NCBI GenBank assembly: GCA_012932295.1
Contig: JAAONU010000123.1
Coordinates: 5,766,001-5,830,000 of the forward strand
Length of the DNA: 64,000 bases
Reading direction: 5' to 3'
Source of the DNA: Cyclina sinensis
Taxonomy: Eukaryota > Mollusca > Bivalvia > Venerida > Veneridae
The notes below the pieces were generated by a model. That model made no database searches. It was not told where the DNA came from and saw only the letters and a program-made list of their open reading frames with translations. Position 1 is the first letter of the stretch; every line of letters starts with the position of its first letter. Positions 10,340 to 23,246 of the stretch are shown in pieces. The translations under genes and the position numbers were made by a program.

Positions 10340-10743
10340 AGAAGGAACAGCTCCCTTGACAAATTTAACAACTTACACTGTCAGCTTAATGTTTGAAGCC
10401 GTAGGCACATCTGTCAATTATCTTCACACAAGAGCTTGGTAAATGACATTTTGATGTTTCTTCTACAACTTTTAATTATCCTATCAAACAGCTCAGTTTT
10501 GGGTTTAAAAAAAGATACTTCGGTGACCGGTGCAAAGGTGTGTGACGCATAACACTTGTAGCCAATACAAGTTGCTCTTCGTTTAAACGATCCGTGGTGA
10601 CGACCCTTTGCAACATTATGTTTTTTTTTCTAATATTCACTTTTTTATGTTCAGTGAGTTATGGGTATGATAATTCTGAACAAAAGGTGAGATTTGAATG
10701 TGACAAGGTTACAAACGTCGTAACAATGCATTTTTCATGACTG

Positions 10744-10796
10744 AAGGCCTTTATACGTTTAAATGCGTTATAAAACCAATCAGCTGTTTAACTTTA
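10744..10796 (+). promoter_or_regulatory. 53-bp stretch identical to 24,634-24,686, with promoter-like motifs
   Basis: Fifty-three bases are identical between block A copies 1 and 2, although the flanks differ by roughly 15-20% with indels. The stretch contains TTATAAAACCAATCAGCTG, that is, a TATA-box-like string, a CCAAT box and a CAGCTG E-box in direct succession. A promoter role is only inferred. No transcript start or gene downstream was recognised. Confidence 0.3.
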
Positions 10797-10949
10797 CTTG
10801 TGGCGGATTATATTAAAAGGTACGGGTATTGTTTTATTAAAGGAAACTATTTTCTTCGAATGTCCCTTTAGATTTTATTAGTTAAGTAAAATATTTCTGC
10901 TAACCAGAAGTATGCAATAGTAACAGTTCTCATTTAACTAGATAGTCAT

Positions 10950-12500
10950 TTCAGTTGAAGAAAAACAGATATTTTGCCGCTGCAAGTTGTGCACAGTTTC
11001 ATTACACTGTATGTATTAAAGATAATGACCATATATTTTCATTGTACGTGCTTTTGTTAATAGCGCTCATCAATCATGTATCTTCTTTTTTTGGTGGCTG
11101 TGTGTGTTGCTATTGATAATGCAAAATTTGTTGTTGTTTTTTTCTTATATTGGTGTAGACACTAATATATTTTCCGCCGTAGTGAATTATTATTGTTTCT
11201 ACCAGACATAGTTAGTTAGCATGATTAACGATTGAAAAGATAAATGGGCAGAATTTAAAGACAAATATTGGTCTGTCATTCTCTTAAAATGCAAGAATAA
11301 TACTATTTGAATGTTCGCTTCAGTCATCCAGACAGTTTTAAACTGCAGTATTGATACATTGGAATGAAGCATTTATAATGACTATTATCTTCAGACGGCG
11401 ATTTTTGAATATTGATAACAGACTTATGAATTAATATGCTGATTGTAAAATTCAGAAAAATCACCATACTTATAATAAATAGAAATAAAAGCAAATTAAA
11501 CTCAAATTGAACAACAAACTGCAAATAAAAGATAATTTTCATAGATTATGTATATAAAATTACATGTCAACAGAATAAACAGGGTTTTTTTTATGAAGCA
11601 ATGTAAATATGTATATATTCATTTGTCAGTAAATGTGTCTCTTTAACAAACCTACTAAAATATAACTTGCTGAATTTTTATCCTTCATGTAGTTGTCTAA
11701 TCTGACAGGTTTTTATTTGATCATTCTAAAATTCAAACCCCATATAAAACAATATAACTCATCCTGTAAAATTTCATCAATTATAGCTTTTAAAGGTCGT
11801 ATCTTAGACACCAGAATCAAATCTTTCATGTATAAATTCCATTGATATTATATAACAGTAAAACTTGATGTTCAAAAGCTCCCAGCAACATGGCCATCTG
11901 TGATTACGTGCATCAATCAAAAATCAGAAAACATTTCTTACATATATTAATATTGAGAATTATTTTACTATCAAATTTAAAACTTTTTTATATTGTCTTA
12001 TAGAAAACTGTCATGTCTGCGTTAACGAGAAGCATTAAAAATCCAAAAACATGTTTATTGGTGCAATTTCATTCTTTCTCTATTTTTTTCCGGAAAATAT
12101 CTGACAGAAAAAAAACTTGAATACAATAGTTTTTTTTCTGTTTTTTTGCCATGTTTCGGGAATAATCTAGACTCTGAGACTACTTCAAACATAATCAGTC
12201 ATTTTTATCTAATTACATACAAATTTGTTCTAAAGTACGAAGACCTAAGCGTCAGTCAGTAATTAGGTTTCTCACATTTCAACCATGAAAAAATGAGAAT
12301 GGTAGATATATATGATTGACATGAACTCGGCTAAGATAATCTTTAGGAAGTAATTGGCTGCAGGTGATTAATATGTCATTTAAGGAAGATGCGACTTCAT
12401 TCCATCATCGCCCAGATGTCATCACCAAGAAAGTGATACACTGTTCAGAGATAATTTGCTGTTATGGATTTCTTGTCCTCATAACTATTTACAGACTGTG
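10950..12500. repeat. Block A sub-unit a (internal duplication partner of 14,630-16,050)
   Basis: It aligns with 14,630-16,050 inside the same block. Shared phrases are GTCATCCAGACAGTTT and CAGTATTG...GAAGCATTTATAA (11,325-11,375 and 14,935-14,995), then AATAATCTAGACT...ACTTCAAACATAATCAGTCA (12,160-12,200 and 15,685-15,730), then GTTTCTCACATTT.AACC. Block A therefore contains an older ~3.5-kb tandem duplication of its own, also visible in copy 2 (24,880-25,510 and 26,215-27,540). Confidence 0.8.
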
Positions 12501-14630
12501 CATGTAAGTCTTATGTTTTTTTCCTTGTTAGAAGAGATCGGAGCTGACAGTAAATGTAAATAGGCTATCAAGTTCAGAGCTGTCCCCAAAAAAGTCCCTG
12601 GATACATTATACTGAAAATGACCGAAGCTAACCAAGATACAAAGCCGATGGGAAAACTCAAAGGTTGACGAACACGAAAAAAGTTAAGTTTTGCCTGTAT
12701 TTTCTCACGAGGTTTGGAATTTTAACTAGTATATATGTTCACCTGAAAGGGCGAGACAATAGATTTTTTAATATCTCACGTGTCAAACAGGCAATATTTT
12801 ACGTGACCCGAACGGGATTTCGTAGGTAACAGACTATAAATTGATTTTAAGTTTACTTGATAATTTCAATTCTGTCTGACTTGCGATAATTCAAACTGCT
12901 TTATTTTATGTATAAATATTTACTTTGTATGTAGACACATTTATCACTCTGCAAAAGGAGAAAAACATGACGTTTTTTTCAGTTTTATTTTTACAATTGA
13001 GTAAAAGAGAACTGTTCAAACTATCCATAAACCTGGGAAGTAAACTGTTCTTTCCTTTTTTATCTTTAGAACACATTGTAAAAGCAAACAACTCAGATTC
13101 TTAAAAGACAATGCTTAACACTTCTTTTTACTGATCCTAGACTATATCTTTATAAAACGTGGTATGTTTTGTCATTTCAGGTAGGGCAGAAAGATTAAAA
13201 GCAAACAAGCGACGACTCAGAACATAAAGCGGGAAGTTGAACTTTATCCACGACTGTCAATATGTTTCAATACTTTATTTTTTTCAGTATTTCGAGTCAA
13301 ATATGTAACTAGTCCAAAAGAATGCTTATATATTTGCTGAAATCAGTGTGTATCAGTATTTCAGAAAATACATCGTTTGTAACTGAGATTGCTAATGTAG
13401 CACTTTTATGCGACATCTCATTTCCATATAAATGTATTTTCCCCCTACAAATGTGCTCCTTTTGCGATATTGAGATTCCTAATTTACCAAAATCACGCAA
13501 TGTTGGAAAAGTTTAAGTGCCACATTAGAAATAAGCAAACATACAAGTAAACGAAACCGCACTGACAAATAATGTCCCAAAAACAAAATACTATGAACCA
13601 AACATGAGTTACAAGACATATTATAGATTTCTCGAAAAGAAAGGCACACACAATGGAATTGCAGCAGATTGCAGCTATAATCATCGGCTTAATCTAAACT
13701 ATCAATTTAAGATAGAAAGAGAAAGAAGAAGCAGCAACCTTTCAATACGCAAATATGCATTACAACACAAACTCTAAGTCTTTGTCTTTTTATTTACGTT
13801 TTACTAATATTCAATGGATTAAGGCAAACCTAAACATTTTAAAGCAGATATATAAAGCGACCCACCAACTTTTAATTTACAATTTACCAAATAAGTAGAA
13901 GGAAATACAAGTTACAAAGCCAACAATTACTGGAAGTTATGACCATAGGCATAGTTACAGGGAGAACCTCTTGATTCTTTTGTTTGTTTTAATAGTGTTG
14001 TATAATTTTTGACTAAAATGTTCTGACTTAAAGACTTAAAAGAAGAAAAAAATCATTAAATTATATTGAATACTTCTACAAGATGCATTACTCAAAACAG
14101 TGTGAACAATGCCTGATCAATGGTCAAGATGAGGAATAGAAAAGATACTGGAGGTTGTGGAATACTGAAGCTTGTGATTGATTTATTTTTTATGGAGACA
14201 CCTACCGATTTAGCTTACCCACTTCTTCATCGGTGATAGTGACCTATCATTACAGCACGTGCATGAAATAAATATTTTGGTTATTAAAAAATAAAGACAA
14301 TTAAATTGCTCTCCTGAAGATGACAATTTTTATTCAGCTTTGCAGGAACGAATTATCTTTACCTTACTTATATCTCTTATGTCTGATTTCTAACTACATC
14401 TTATTCTAAAAGAACTCTAGAAATGCGACTGCCAAATATAGAATGCAGGCATTTTTTACAATTAAAGTGCATAATAATACACTACCAGAACTATTCTGTT
14501 ATTTCAAAGCTTCAAATGAATAACAACTTATATGTCTGAATTTATTTATCTTACGTATTTTATTATGATTTTTTAAATTTCAAGTTACAAATTTTACATA
14601 CGTGCCATTTTCACACTAAATTAGTAGTCA
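12501..14630. other. Spacer between block-A sub-units, no supported gene
   Basis: No convincing gene is visible. About 13,310-13,470 resembles 62,670-62,820 (both contain TTTTATGCGACAT.TCATTTCC and AAATGT.TTTTC) and translates similarly in one frame (LLCDISFPYKCIF against VLCDMSFPFKCLF). The frames are short and lack a start or known domain, so this may be a shared repeat module or an exon relic. Confidence 0.45.
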
Positions 14631-16050
14631 GAAAATGAACCATATTTTTTCTTTGTTTGTGTTCCTGTTAAAAGCGCTTATACAGTATATCTGCCTGCTT
14701 CCTGTTTGAGTATGTTTTGATGATGAGAAAAGAAAATATGCTTATCTTATATTTATGTTGACATAAGTGTGTGTGTCCCGTACGAAACAAAATATCATTT
14801 TGTCTGACAGTTTATTAGCATGATAAAAGATTGGATAGACCCGATCAGAGATGAATGAGAAGCATTTAAATACTACTGTGGCTCGGCTATTCTCCTATAA
14901 TGCAAGACGTATAGATTTGAATATTGCACGCCGCAGTCATCCAGACAGTTTCAAATTGCAGTATTGGTGTACTGGAACGAAGCATTTATAAATGGCTATA
15001 GGCTTAGGACGGGGAATATTGTGAAATATTGATATAAGACTTGTATCATACTGAATGTAAAGTAAAGAAAATCGCCGGATTTATTACAAATAAGGGGGGA
15101 AACACTGCAAATTAACGATAACACTTTTAACGAAACATGTATATGAGATTGTATGTCAGGATGAGCAGAATAAATGAATTTATGTGAAATAAGGTTTATC
15201 AAAGTTTTCTGCTTGTTAAAGATTATCTAACTTCATCAAATATCAAAACAAGAAAACTGCTAATTAAACACGATAAAGTTTTCTCTTGTGTGCCCTTGTT
15301 TAGTCAGACTAAAATGAAAATTTAAGTCCCTTACAAAACAGTATTATTTATTCTGTAAATATCTTACCTGATTTTTTTAAAATTTATATCTTAGACATCA
15401 GAATTTAATTTCTTTGGTACAGAGTCTTACTAGAGTTTGTCATTAATGTTTAATGATAGTGAAACTTAAAGATTGAAGCTTAATCTGCAACATTTACTTG
15501 AACAAATTTTATAATTACATGTATTTTACTTTCAATTCTAAATCTTTTTTTTTCATACATGAAATAAAAGGAAACTGTCACGTATGAATTTATGAAAATC
15601 CAAATGCATGCATTGGTACAATTGGATTCTATATACTATTACGCTGGACAGCAATTGCGTTTTCTTCCTATTTTCGGAATATATCAGAAATAATCTAGAC
15701 TTTATGAGTACTTCAAACATAATCAGTCATTTTATCTGAATAAATTCAAATTAGTTCTGAAGTGTAGAGGCCTAAGTGGTCCTTCCGTTATTAGGTTTCT
15801 CACATTTAAACCGTGAAAATAATTAGGGTGGAAGATATTATGGTTGACAAACAGGCGGGTAAGAGAATTCTGTAGGAAGAAGTCGGTTGAAGGTGATAAA
15901 TATGATAGTTTTTAGATATATTTGACTTTATTATTCATCATACAGATGTCATCAACAAAAAGTGGTACAATGTTAAAAACTAATTTACTTTGGTGGACTT
16001 CTTTTCGTTCTGATAGACTGTCAGCTATCTAAAGACGGTGTATTTAAGTC
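14630..16050. repeat. Block A sub-unit b
   Basis: This is the second member of the internal duplication of block A. Its counterpart in block A copy 2 is 26,215-27,540, starting at GCGCTTATACAGTATATCT and running through CATGCATTGGTACAATT and GGTTTCTCACATTTAAACC. Copy 1b and copy 2b are more alike than 1a and 1b, so the internal duplication came before the duplication of the whole block. Confidence 0.8.
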
Positions 16051-16939
16051 TTACAATTTTAGCTAGTCACCACTACTTTTAGGAAGTTATTTTAGATTAG
16101 GCATGTAAAAGGTTGTCTGGCTTGGTAGATTTTATATATGTAATACATACTTATATCATTAAAAGAAAATCTGTTCAGACTATAAGAAGACAGTAAATGA
16201 ATACTGAAAGCAGAAATAATATAGTATTATTTCCGTGTTTCAAAGTACTGTTTTGTCAGGTGTTCCTGAAAAAAAAAATGACAATAACAGAATCAAAGTA
16301 GTAGCAATAACAGCAATATATCGAAACTTTATGAAGAAATTGGGGTTTATTGAAATTAAGAAGTGACTGAAAAGAATGTTTAGCACAGATTCTAAAGCTT
16401 AGAAAAATTAATCATACAGTAAAAGCTCTTTGAAAAGAGACATACCGTTAAGAAAAGCCTTTCAATGACACATTGTAAGCGCACTTGTAGAAAATATGTA
16501 ACTCATCATTTTTTTAGACTGCAGAAGTATGGATCGAAATAGCTTTGGAACAAAAAGGACATGTTTATTTTATAAATTCCGTATCCGTTCTTTGCTTGAT
16601 TATCCTGTTGTACTGGTTGGTTAACACGTATTTCGTTTTAAGAAATAACAAATTGGAAACTAATTTGTTCATCCTCCATGTTAATGTAATCCTTACATCT
16701 TTTTATATATTTTACTGTTTGTGTTATATCTAAACAAATACTCACGTTGACTATGATGTTTTTCTACATATTTTATTACCAAAACGATGCACAATATACT
16801 AACTTTAATAAACGTTCTGTTCTGTTATTCACCGAAAATGTTTGTGTCTTTACCTAAGAAAACTACAATTATAATAAAGACTTTTTGAAATGTAGAAACG
16901 TTTTAGTAACTAAATATAATTAAGCACCCTTTCGAAGAA
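16051..16939. other. AT-rich block-A interior, no gene seen
   Basis: It contains a 62-codon hydrophobic plus-strand frame (16,545-16,733) without a recognisable motif and without a counterpart in block A copy 2. Nothing else was recognised. Confidence 0.5.
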
Positions 16940-17545
16940 GATGGGGTATATATTTTTGTTCATACAGATCGGTCTGTAGAGAAGTAGACCATTTCGTTTC
17001 CGATCAATGACTTGAGAACATATGGGCACAGAGACTTGAGATTTAGTAGGTAAGTCGGAAACCTATTGTTTTTAGGACTAAAAGCACACAGGGTCCCGTA
17101 CTTTGAAAACGGTTTCCGATCAGTACCTCACGAACAACTGCTTCCAGAATCTTAAAACTTTACAGGATGATTGAGCGTGACATGTAGATGAACTGTTCTG
17201 TTTTAAGGTCCACAGGGATAAGGATCAAAATCACAACTCAACCCACCCCCACCCACCACCATTTAAAACGGTTTCTGATCAATAACTAAAGGGTAAAGAT
17301 CACAGGACATCGCAATTTATAAACTGTTTCAGATTAATTACTCAAGAACAACTGCTCCTAAGACCTTCAAACTTTACAGGGTGGTTTTGCATGATCAGTA
17401 GATTAAACTTTTCGGTATTTTTTCCCTCATGATCACAGGTACAGCTCACGTGGACGCATGCTTGTAATAAATAACTCTAAAGCTACTGCTTCCTAGACAT
17501 TCAAGATCCAGCTTTAGGAATGTTGGGCATGAGTATATAAATCCT
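16940..17545. repeat. Degenerate ~115-160 bp tandem repeats with GTTTCCGATCAATAACT
   Basis: The phrase GTTTCCGATCA or close variants recurs at 16,996, 17,112, 17,271 and 17,326, each followed by AATAACTC/T-AAGAAC-like sequence and then CTTNAAACTTTACAGG. The same module is at 27,585-27,960 in block A copy 2. This is a typical bivalve interspersed core-array repeat, here truncated and diverged. It has no coding potential. Confidence 0.7.
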
Positions 17546-17960
17546 ACTGAATTTTTGCTCACTGTATAAAATGTCAAAGTCACAAGGGCCTGTACTTCAT
17601 CAGTGGTTTTCAATAATTTTTTTTCGATAATGAGAGAATCCAGAAATTTAACAAATAGTTCAGCTTTATGAGTAGATAACTCTGCTTCCAGTGGTTTAAA
17701 TTCACTGTGCTGAGTTGACATTCTTTACTGATCTGATGGATTTCTGATGCGCAAAAGCGAGGACATCAGTATTACTCTGCCAGCTCTTGTTTTGATCAGT
17801 TTTGTAGGCTTTAATTACTGTACTGGAAGCACTAAACTTAATCAGGGCTAAAGTCCACACAAAACTAATTTTCCTTAGTATAACAGTTACCACTGCCAAC
17901 TTGCAAATCACATGATGGTTGAATGTAATGAAAAAAATAGAAACTTCTTTCAATTTGATT

Positions 17961-18349
17961 TTTATTTCATTTTATAACTTATAACAATATTAGATCAAAA
18001 CAAAATAAGATATAGGTAAAAAAAAAACACTTCTGAAAAAGTTTATTTTGTAATTCGATTCAATTTCATCTCAGTATAAACTTGTGATGTCAGTGGTTAC
18101 TGATAAGATAGAGGAAGTTTAACTGCGTGGAGTGTGAATGGGGGGGGAGGGGAAGACTAGGGCGTGTGTACATCTTATTACCTATTTGATAGACTTTTGT
18201 TGTTTCTTAACTCACACGCCGCTCACTTTCGTAAAATATCAAGAAACCCGTTTAGCTTTAGACCCACAAACATACAAAAAAGCGACCAAGAAAGAACACG
18301 TTAATCAACAGAGAACAGGTGCAAATACGAAAGCAGAGTACTAAGAGGT
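17961..18349. other. Junction between block A copy 1 and block B copy 1
   Basis: No gene was recognised. It includes a G-rich string (18,139-18,153). The 68-codon frame at 18,138-18,344 has no known domain. Confidence 0.5.
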
Positions 18350-21300
18350 TACGAAGCTTACGAAAAATAAAAAAAATAAACCAGGAAAGAAGTCGATTAA
18401 ATCTTAATTATTAACAAACCTAAAAGAAATACAAAAGCTAACCGAAAATGTACAAACGACAAGAGTTAAAAGCTTGCTATGCAACTTCAGAAGGATAAAG
18501 TTTCTACAAGGCTGACTAAGAAAGTGCGAACAGACCAAGAAAGAGGTTTTTTTCAAATTCTAATGATTATGTAATACTAGAAGGTCTTTTTGGTCAGGTT
18601 AACGTCTGCAACATTTCTTCATATTAGAGAGATTTATTATCTGGACACTATAAAATAAACATTAATATTTGCAGAGAAATAATAACAATAAAGGAGAAAT
18701 AAATCTCTACCGGTTGTTTTCCTTCTATTTAAGGAAGCTAATCTGCTGTGATCTGACAATAGTCACAACAGAAATATAACCACCATACATCAAAATGAAA
18801 CGCACTGCAAAATTTTTAATAAAATGAAAATACTGTCGCTGCTCATTACCAATAAATTCTTTTTATCACAATACTGGCGGAAAAGACAACACCTAATTTT
18901 TCAACAATTTTTGGATATATAAGAGTTACTTTCAGCATTCAAATTGTAGTAATACACTTAATTGTTTCTTACAACCCTTTCTTTAAATGCAAAAAGTCAA
19001 CAGTGCGATTATAAAGCTTTAGCGGGATCATATGACTAATATGATAATGATTTTTAACTTAACAAATCGCAATCAAAGAAACATCATTTAAAAAACGAGG
19101 CTTTACCACTCAAAGAGCTGGATGGTACGGGTCTAAATTTAGAGTAGTTTCTCTGATACTGTAATCAAATACTTAATCAAATACTTGTATTTGATTCATT
19201 TGGCTGAAATCAGCCAATACAATAACAAAAGTCATATACCTGCTCAAGTGAGCGGCTGCAAGAATTCTCGACAGCATCATTTAGTAGTTGCTGACAGAGC
19301 AAACCTCTCAGGTAATGTAAAAACAAATATCGACACTAATTTCGATCTATTGATGTTTTACAAAGATAGCCATACCTACATGATTCTGATCACTAACATC
19401 AGTTCACTAAAATTTTCAGGATTTCATAGCTGGGAGTAAAAATCAATGATATTAGTCATTTTCAATTTTTGTGATTCTATTAGTATCCTATCCCTGTAAT
19501 CAACCATTGGTACGATCTATTGTGTTATATTCAGAACACGTTATTCAATTAATTCAATTAAACAACTGTTAATTTACAGCACTCGTTCGACAATACGTCT
19601 ACAAAATGAAAATGAAAATTTTAATTAAAATGTTGCATAATTGATATTGATATAACTAAGTCGTCTGTAGTTATTGAATCATGAGTGTAATTCTGTTGTA
19701 CAGGAAGAAATCTTAAACATTCCTTGAAAATTTTGCTTTCATATCATCAAAAATAAAGCAGCTGCTTTTAGAATGCAGTTCAAATATTATGGTATACTGA
19801 AAAGTATGGATATAATTTTATTTTCCCGTATTTAGAACAATAAACTTTTCTTGCTTCACTTCATGTCTACAGTATTTTATGCAAGGCATTCTAGAAAATG
19901 TTATGGTTATTTTATTTATTTAAGTCAAAAACAAATATATGTTTAACTGTCTAATTTCTTTTATAGTCCCCTTATATCAGAGAGTTTTATAGCTAATACT
20001 ACTACTGACTACTTTAAACCTTCTTTATTTTGTTTTCATTATTCAGTCTTGACAGGAAATTTGTAACTGCATAGAAACTCTGACTTTTACAAATTCTAAA
20101 TAAGATTCTTTCTTATTTAGAGCAGATAGCTGTTAAAGGCCGATTACTTAATATCCTATACCATTCCATGGTTGAGGTATGCTAAATTAACTTTTACTGT
20201 AGTTTTTCTTAGGCACACTACATGTAATGACATTGCGATATTTCAGTGATATTTTTTGAAGCTTAGAAGAGAAGGTATTTGTCCTGATCATAACTGAATG
20301 TAAAGAAATGCTTAAACTGGGGTATTATCTTAAATAAGGAACAAGATAAATTCGTACAGAACTTTGCATTATTTGAAACTATTAAATAGAGGTGAAACTA
20401 TCGTTCTTTATTTGTATCTATCTATAATGTAACATATTTCACTCAAAAGCGTAATTTTTAAGAATGAAACTACTTTTTAAAACCAGTAACAGTTTACAAG
20501 AAAAACACTCGTCAAAAATTGCAATTCTTGACACGGATGTATTTTTCTCCATTTCTTGAAGATGCAATTCCTAAAAGAACTGTAGGAAAGCATACGCAAA
20601 ACAAGGTTACCTTTCACGACTGTAACATGTAAAAAATAGAGATGGGTTAATTTTGAATTGTGCTATTTGACTTTAAAACAAATTTTAACCAGCTATTTTT
20701 CACTTTACTCTCAGCTTTTATATTATATCTGTATTTCGGCACTTAATTGTACCAGCACTTAACTGCTGGTCGTAGCTAAGCAAATAGTTTAATCTCTAAA
20801 TAGATGGCAACTTAACACTGATAGGCGAAATAAACAGGAAAGCTGGATACAATTATAGGATAAATACTGGAAACTGAAACTGCTCTTAAAGAAATTGACA
20901 AAAACATGTACTTCCTAAATCAATTCAATTCTTCAATTTCAATCTGTTTACATTTTCCATAAGATTTAGGAAAAAAATATACAATATGCTTGAAAATTTG
21001 CTCTGAAACATTTTCAGGTGTTATGAAAAATCTCTTGATTATAAACTCTGCAGGCTAAATTTAAACTGCATAATTAGTCTTAAATCAAATGATCATCTTT
21101 TACTGATCTGATTAGACCGCCTGCAGAATTAAGGCATTTTCTTATTTTAATCAGTTTAATACTAAATAAATTGAAAAATACATCCATTGTACAGATATTC
21201 TTTGAGCAATTTTCAAGGTATTAATGTTAAAGATTAAAAACAAAACGGTTATGATCATGTCTAATACAGAAATATTTTTAATCATTTTAAATGTATGTCT

Positions 21301-21420
21301 TGAATGTAAAGATGTACCACCTAGCTAAAATATTGTCCAAAATGTATATAGAATTTAACGATATTTACTATGTGGTACATGCTTGTCTTTTAGACATAAA
21401 ATTAAGGCAAACAGTCCTTA
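18350..21420. repeat. Block B, copy 1 (truncated, ~3.1 kb)
   Basis: It aligns with the start of block B copy 3 (39,790-42,840) and of copy 2 (32,452-~35,300). Shared anchors include GCTAACCGAAAATGTACAAA, TTAAGGAAGCTAATCTGCTG, CATCATTTAGTAGTTGCTGA, ATCATCAAAAATAAAGCA and CTAAAATATTGTCCAAAAT. Identity is about 80-85% by eye. It ends where the hairpin-ended element at 21,483 begins, so the remaining ~4 kb of block B is missing. No conserved coding frame was seen among the three copies. Confidence 0.85.
18715..18765. promoter_or_regulatory. 51-bp stretch identical in block B copies 1 and 3
   Basis: The 51 bases are identical to 40,180-40,230 and differ at only two positions from 32,752-32,802 in copy 2. 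The flanks are much more diverged. The core reads TCCTTCTATTTAAGGA, a TATA-like AT string inside a short inverted repeat. A function is inferred only from the unusual retention. Confidence 0.3.
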
Positions 21421-22410
21421 TTTTATAAAATGTCATTGATGTTGCATCTTACAGTTACAATGATGAGACTATTAGGTGTTTCAGCTCACCTGAGGAAATG
21501 CTCAGGGTGAGCTATTGGGATCGCCCATTGTTCGACGCCCATCGTCAACATTTTACTTCAAATGACATCTACTACAAATCCACAAGGCCATATTTAATTA
21601 AACTTGATAGAAATGTTCCTTATATTGCCCTTTTCCAAGATTACTCAAACCGTTCCGCTCTATTTTACACAACGGTTGCAAAAGCTAAAATATAAAAAAA
21701 TCAAACATGTCCCCTCCTAAACTGCAAGGTCATTTTCCACCAAATTTCACAGAAATATTCCTTACATAGCCCTCTTTTAAAATTGCTCAAATGGTTCCGC
21801 TCCGTTGCAAAATTTGCTGCCAGAGCTAAAAATAGATTTTTTGGTAAATATTTGGATTCAAATGATATCTCCACCGAAACCACAAGTCCATTTTTAATTT
21901 AACTAGACAGAAATGTTGTTATATTGTCGGTTTTTAATTCCTAAAACGGCTCTGCTCCATTGCACGTAAGAGCTGCAAAAGCTAGTAAAAGAGAAAACAA
22001 GAGGGCAATGATGGCTCTAGATCGCTCACCTGAGTATGACTGTTTTTAACAAAATTTCTGACAAATTTCCAGGTTATTTGGACTGAAAATTTAGCCTCTA
22101 GAGTGTTTACTAAGCTTTTCCATATTTGGGCTTTGTGACCTATATTTTGAATCCAGATGACCATTGTTCAAACCAGAGCTAAAAATCATCAAAACAACCT
22201 TTCTGACGAATTTCAAGGTTACTTGGACTGAAAATGTTACCTCTGGCGTGTTAACAAGGTTTTCCAAATTTGTGCTCAGTGAGCTAGTTCTTGAACCCAG
22301 ATGATCCATATTCAAACTTGACCTAGAAATCATCGAAACAACCTTTCTGGCAAATGTTCAAGATATTAGGACTGAAAATGTTGCCTCTATAGTGTTAAAA
22401 ATAGAACAAT

Positions 22411-23040
22411 TTTGACCCAAGGGCTATAATTTGAACAATCTTGGTAGAGGTCCAATATTTCATGCCGAAGATATAACCCTAGCCTTTGTCAAAACAGAGA
22501 AGATGATTTTTTAAAAGTTTTTACTATATACATATAAGGAAAATCAATGACCCCCTGGGGCGAGGCCAATTTTGACCCAAGGGCTATAATTTGAATATTT
22601 TTTGTAGATGTTCATTAGATGATGCTACACACAAAATATCTAAGCTCTAGGCCTTGCAGTTTCAGAGGAGATGATTTTTTAAATTTTTACTATATATACT
22701 TAATGAAAATCAATGACCCCTGGGCGGTGGCAGTTTTGACCCAAGAGCTATAATTTGAACAATCTTGGTAGAGGTCTACTTCACAATGTTTCATGTCAAA
22801 TATCTAACCTCTAGCCTTTGTCAATTCACAGGAGAAGATCTTTTTTAAGATTTTACTATATACATAAAAGGAAAATCAATGACCCGCTGGGGCTAGGCCA
22901 ATTTTGACCCCAGGGGATATAATTTAAATAGTTTTTGTAGAGTTTCATTAGATAATGTTACACACAAAATATCTAGGCTCTAGACCTTGCACTTTCAGTG
23001 CAGAAGATTTTTAAAGATTTCATTTTAAAAATTTATTTTT
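22411..23040. repeat. Core tandem array of HP-2, four ~164-bp units
   Basis: Unit starts are 22,411, 22,571, 22,735 and 22,903 (periods 160, 164 and 168). Each unit holds TTTGACCCAAGGGCTATAAT, a TAGAGGTCCA or GTAGATGTTC stretch, ATATCTAA.CTCTAG.CCTT and AATCAATGACCCC.TGGG. Confidence 0.85.
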
Positions 23041-23246
23041 AGCCCTTCTGACCCAGATGTTCAATGGAGCAGAACCATTTGAATAATTTTAGTAGAGCTT
23101 CATGCTAGAAACTTCCCAGGAAAATTTCATTAAATTTGGCCCAGTGGTTTCTGAGAAGAAGTCGTTTGTATAAAAAGTTGACGACGGACGCACGGACGCA
23201 CTGCGCACTGACGGATGGTGGACGCCGGACAAATTGTGATCACAAA

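Larger units (their letters stand above)
10340..17960. repeat. Block A, copy 1 (~7.6 kb)
   Basis: It aligns in order with block A copy 2 (~23,830-28,470). Anchors are 10,345-10,660 with 23,830-24,150; 10,690-11,590 with 24,560-25,520; 14,640-16,000 with 26,215-27,540; and 16,940-17,960 with 27,565-28,470. Identity is roughly 80-85% by eye. The 3-kb part at ~11,590-14,635 has no counterpart in copy 2, where a Tc1-like fragment sits instead. No coding gene was found; the open frames inside are not conserved between copies. Confidence 0.85.

Noticed and set aside
16545..16733. 62-codon hydrophobic ORF that looks like a membrane peptide
   Set aside because: T-rich sequence gives Leu/Phe/Ile by chance. 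It is not conserved in block A copy 2.
19210..19314. Possible exon between an AG acceptor and a GTAAT donor, conserved at 33,270-33,370 and 40,690-40,790
   Set aside because: The DNA is well conserved in all three block B copies (for example CATCATTTAGTAGTTGCTGA), but no single reading frame stays open in all three, so a coding exon is not supported.
20096..20120. Perfect 10-bp stem hairpin CTAAATAAGA...TCTTATTTAG
   Set aside because: Not conserved in block B copies 2 and 3, and AT-rich; likely chance.
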